From assembly GCF_017908035.1 (NCBI RefSeq), contig NZ_JAEQMU010000001.1, positions 2,356,001 to 2,420,000 of the forward strand: a stretch of DNA of 64,000 nucleotides, written 5' to 3'. A program made the translations under genes and the position numbers. Of the stretch, positions 62,985-64,000 are shown piece after piece. This DNA is from Sphingobacterium tabacisoli. GTDB lineage: Bacteria > Bacteroidota > Bacteroidia > Sphingobacteriales > Sphingobacteriaceae. A model generated the notes under the pieces. The model was not told the DNA's origin, searched no databases, and saw only the letters and a list, made by a program, of their open reading frames with translations. The number at the start of each line of letters is the position of its first letter. Within the stretch, counting starts at the first letter, position 1.

Positions 62985-64000
62985 GTGGTATGCAGAGACA
63001 TGATTTTATAAATTGGGCCGATCAGTATTTACGAGGCGAACTTTCAACAGAAGATGCTGTGGCCTTCGAGAACTTCTGTAAAACAGAGCCTACCTATGCT
63101 GAATTATTCGAACAGCACCGTTCTTTTGTACAAAACCTGCAAAAGACGGAACTCCGTAATGCATTCCAACAATCGCTGATTGCTGAAGGTAATGCATTTC
63201 AGTCTGAGCGTAAGAATACTGCAACAACTAAGGTGGCTTCACTATGGAGCAAACTACAGATCAATGCGGGCGTCGCTGCTGCTGTAGCTCTCGTATCTGT
63301 TTTTTCTACGCTATGGATCACAGGGTATTTCACGAACATTAAAAAAGCCAATACAGACTATAGCGCATTACGCAGGGAAATGAATTCGGTGAAGAAGAAT
63401 GTAACCGAGCAAAATAAAGCGATACAAAACATCAACAACGATAAGAACAAAAACAATGCGGCCATTCATTTTGGTGCGACGGGCTTTATGTTGACTCGTG
63501 ATGGATATGTAGTCACCAATTATCATGTTATTAATGGTGCTGACTCTATACACCTTCAAAACGTGAAAGGACAAGCATACAGGGCCCAAATTGTGTATAC
63601 CGATGCTCAAAAAGACATAGCTATCTTACACATTGACGATACGAGTTTTAAAAATTTAAAAAATATCCCCTATACGTTCAAAAAACAAAGTTCAGAACTT
63701 GGGGAAGATATTTTCACCTTAGGATTCCCGAGGGATGAGGCCGTCTATGGTCAAGGTTATTTGAGTTCTAATACAGGTTATGCTGGTGATACGATAGCTT
63801 ATCAGATTTCGATCCCGGTAAACCCAGGTAATAGTGGTGGCCCAGTATTGGACAATCAAGGTAATATCATTGGAATCATCTCTGGCAAGCAAAAGGGAAT
63901 CGATGGTGCAGCATTTGCTATTAAGACTAAAGAGCTAGTCGAGACACTAAATAAAATACCAGCTGACTCTCTGAAAGGAAATATTTTCCTTAACAATAAA
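62981..64000 (+). CDS. Membrane-anchored trypsin-like protease with anti-sigma-like N-terminus (partial)
   Basis: 340 codons are visible; the gene continues past the window. Its ATG overlaps the sigma stop as ATGA. Residues 1-60 (FINWADQYLRGELSTEDAVAFENF...PTYAELFEQH) resemble the short helical N-termini of Bacteroidota anti-sigma factors (YLxGELSxEExxxFE...D/EPxxAE). One membrane helix follows (about 95-117), then a charged coiled-coil-like stretch (about 120-158), then a trypsin/DegP-type domain from about 162 with H182 (VTNYHVI), D212 (DAQKDIAIL) and S285 (PVNPGNSGGPV). Expected topology: N-terminus in the cytoplasm, protease in the periplasm. No PDZ domain is seen before the window ends. 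The triad is certain; the anti-sigma role is inferred. Confidence 0.85.
   Translation, partial: MSGMQRHDFINWADQYLRGELSTEDAVAFENFCKTEPTYAELFEQHRSFVQNLQKTELRNAFQQSLIAEGNAFQSERKNTATTKVASLWSKLQINAGVAAAVALVSVFSTLWITGYFTNIKKANTDYSALRREMNSVKKNVTEQNKAIQNINNDKNKNNAAIHFGATGFMLTRDGYVVTNYHVINGADSIHLQNVKGQAYRAQIVYTDAQKDIAILHIDDTSFKNLKNIPYTFKKQSSELGEDIFTLGFPRDEAVYGQGYLSSNTGYAGDTIAYQISIPVNPGNSGGPVLDNQGNIIGIISGKQKGIDGAAFAIKTKELVETLNKIPADSLKGNIFLNNK

Noticed and set aside
1..64000. Insertion sequences, prophage or defence islands
   Set aside because: No transposase, integrase, phage structural or known defence protein was recognised in any frame.

Overview
The window looks like chromosome of a member of the Bacteroidota, most likely Sphingobacteriaceae (Sphingobacterium/Pedobacter-like). 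The reasons are lineage-typical proteins (DUF6266, HYC_CC_PP, DUF3943, LptD-like and TonB-plug-like families, CreD), repeated TAnnTTTG promoter -7 elements in place of TATAAT, AT-rich leaders with weak Shine-Dalgarno sequences, and many outer-membrane or lipoprotein products. I see no phage, insertion sequence, plasmid module or CRISPR array. It reads as core chromosome with lineage-specific insertions.

Layout. 1-7.6 kb: mgtE, a secreted HExxH/beta-propeller/barrel protein, a small unknown, pssA and rho. 8-16 kb: a sugar MFS transporter followed by a GlcNAc-kinase-like BadF/BadG ATPase, an MBL hydrolase with YbaB, tdk, a glutathione peroxidase and a second BadF/BadG kinase paralogue. 16-22 kb: M61 peptidase, small outer-membrane protein, acyl-CoA synthetase-YihY-EamA run. 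22-34 kb: TonB-plug-like surface protein, cardiolipin synthase, 2-oxoacid dehydrogenase E2, CinA, LptD-like protein, then amidase and MCE protein. 34-48 kb: S9 peptidase, a metal-efflux-type cluster (HYC_CC_PP, TolC, RND, adaptor, Cys-rich lipoprotein), M16 peptidase and DUF6266. 48-51 kb: a three-gene creD operon with its own winged-helix regulator. 51-62 kb: tRNA-Leu, tig, GNAT, DUF3943, pirin, two Crp/Fnr regulators, prolyl oligopeptidase, LpxH-like hydrolase, SMR exporter and prfA. 61.7-64 kb: three identical tRNA-Asp genes, then an ECF sigma factor overlapping a trypsin-like protease that runs off the window.

How genes work together. Envelope biogenesis is over-represented (pssA, cls, LptD-like, LpxH-like, MCE, amidase, CreD). 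Amino-sugar uptake and phosphorylation are paired at 8-10.8 kb. The cluster at 37-44 kb forms a complete tripartite pump with two Cys-rich accessory proteins.

Most interesting observations: (1) at 62.4-64 kb an ECF sigma factor is coupled by an ATGA overlap to one protein that combines an anti-sigma-like N-terminus, a membrane span and a DegS/DegP-like protease domain; (2) two copies of ACTTTG-N5-CAAAGT overlap the predicted promoters of the creD operon that encodes its own regulator; (3) a TTAACA-N2-TGTTAA palindrome sits between a Crp/Fnr regulator gene and an SMR exporter; (4) five direct repeats of ATAG(G/A)G at an exact 11-bp period lie upstream of the DUF6266 gene. All functional statements come from motif reading; no database search or computation was run.
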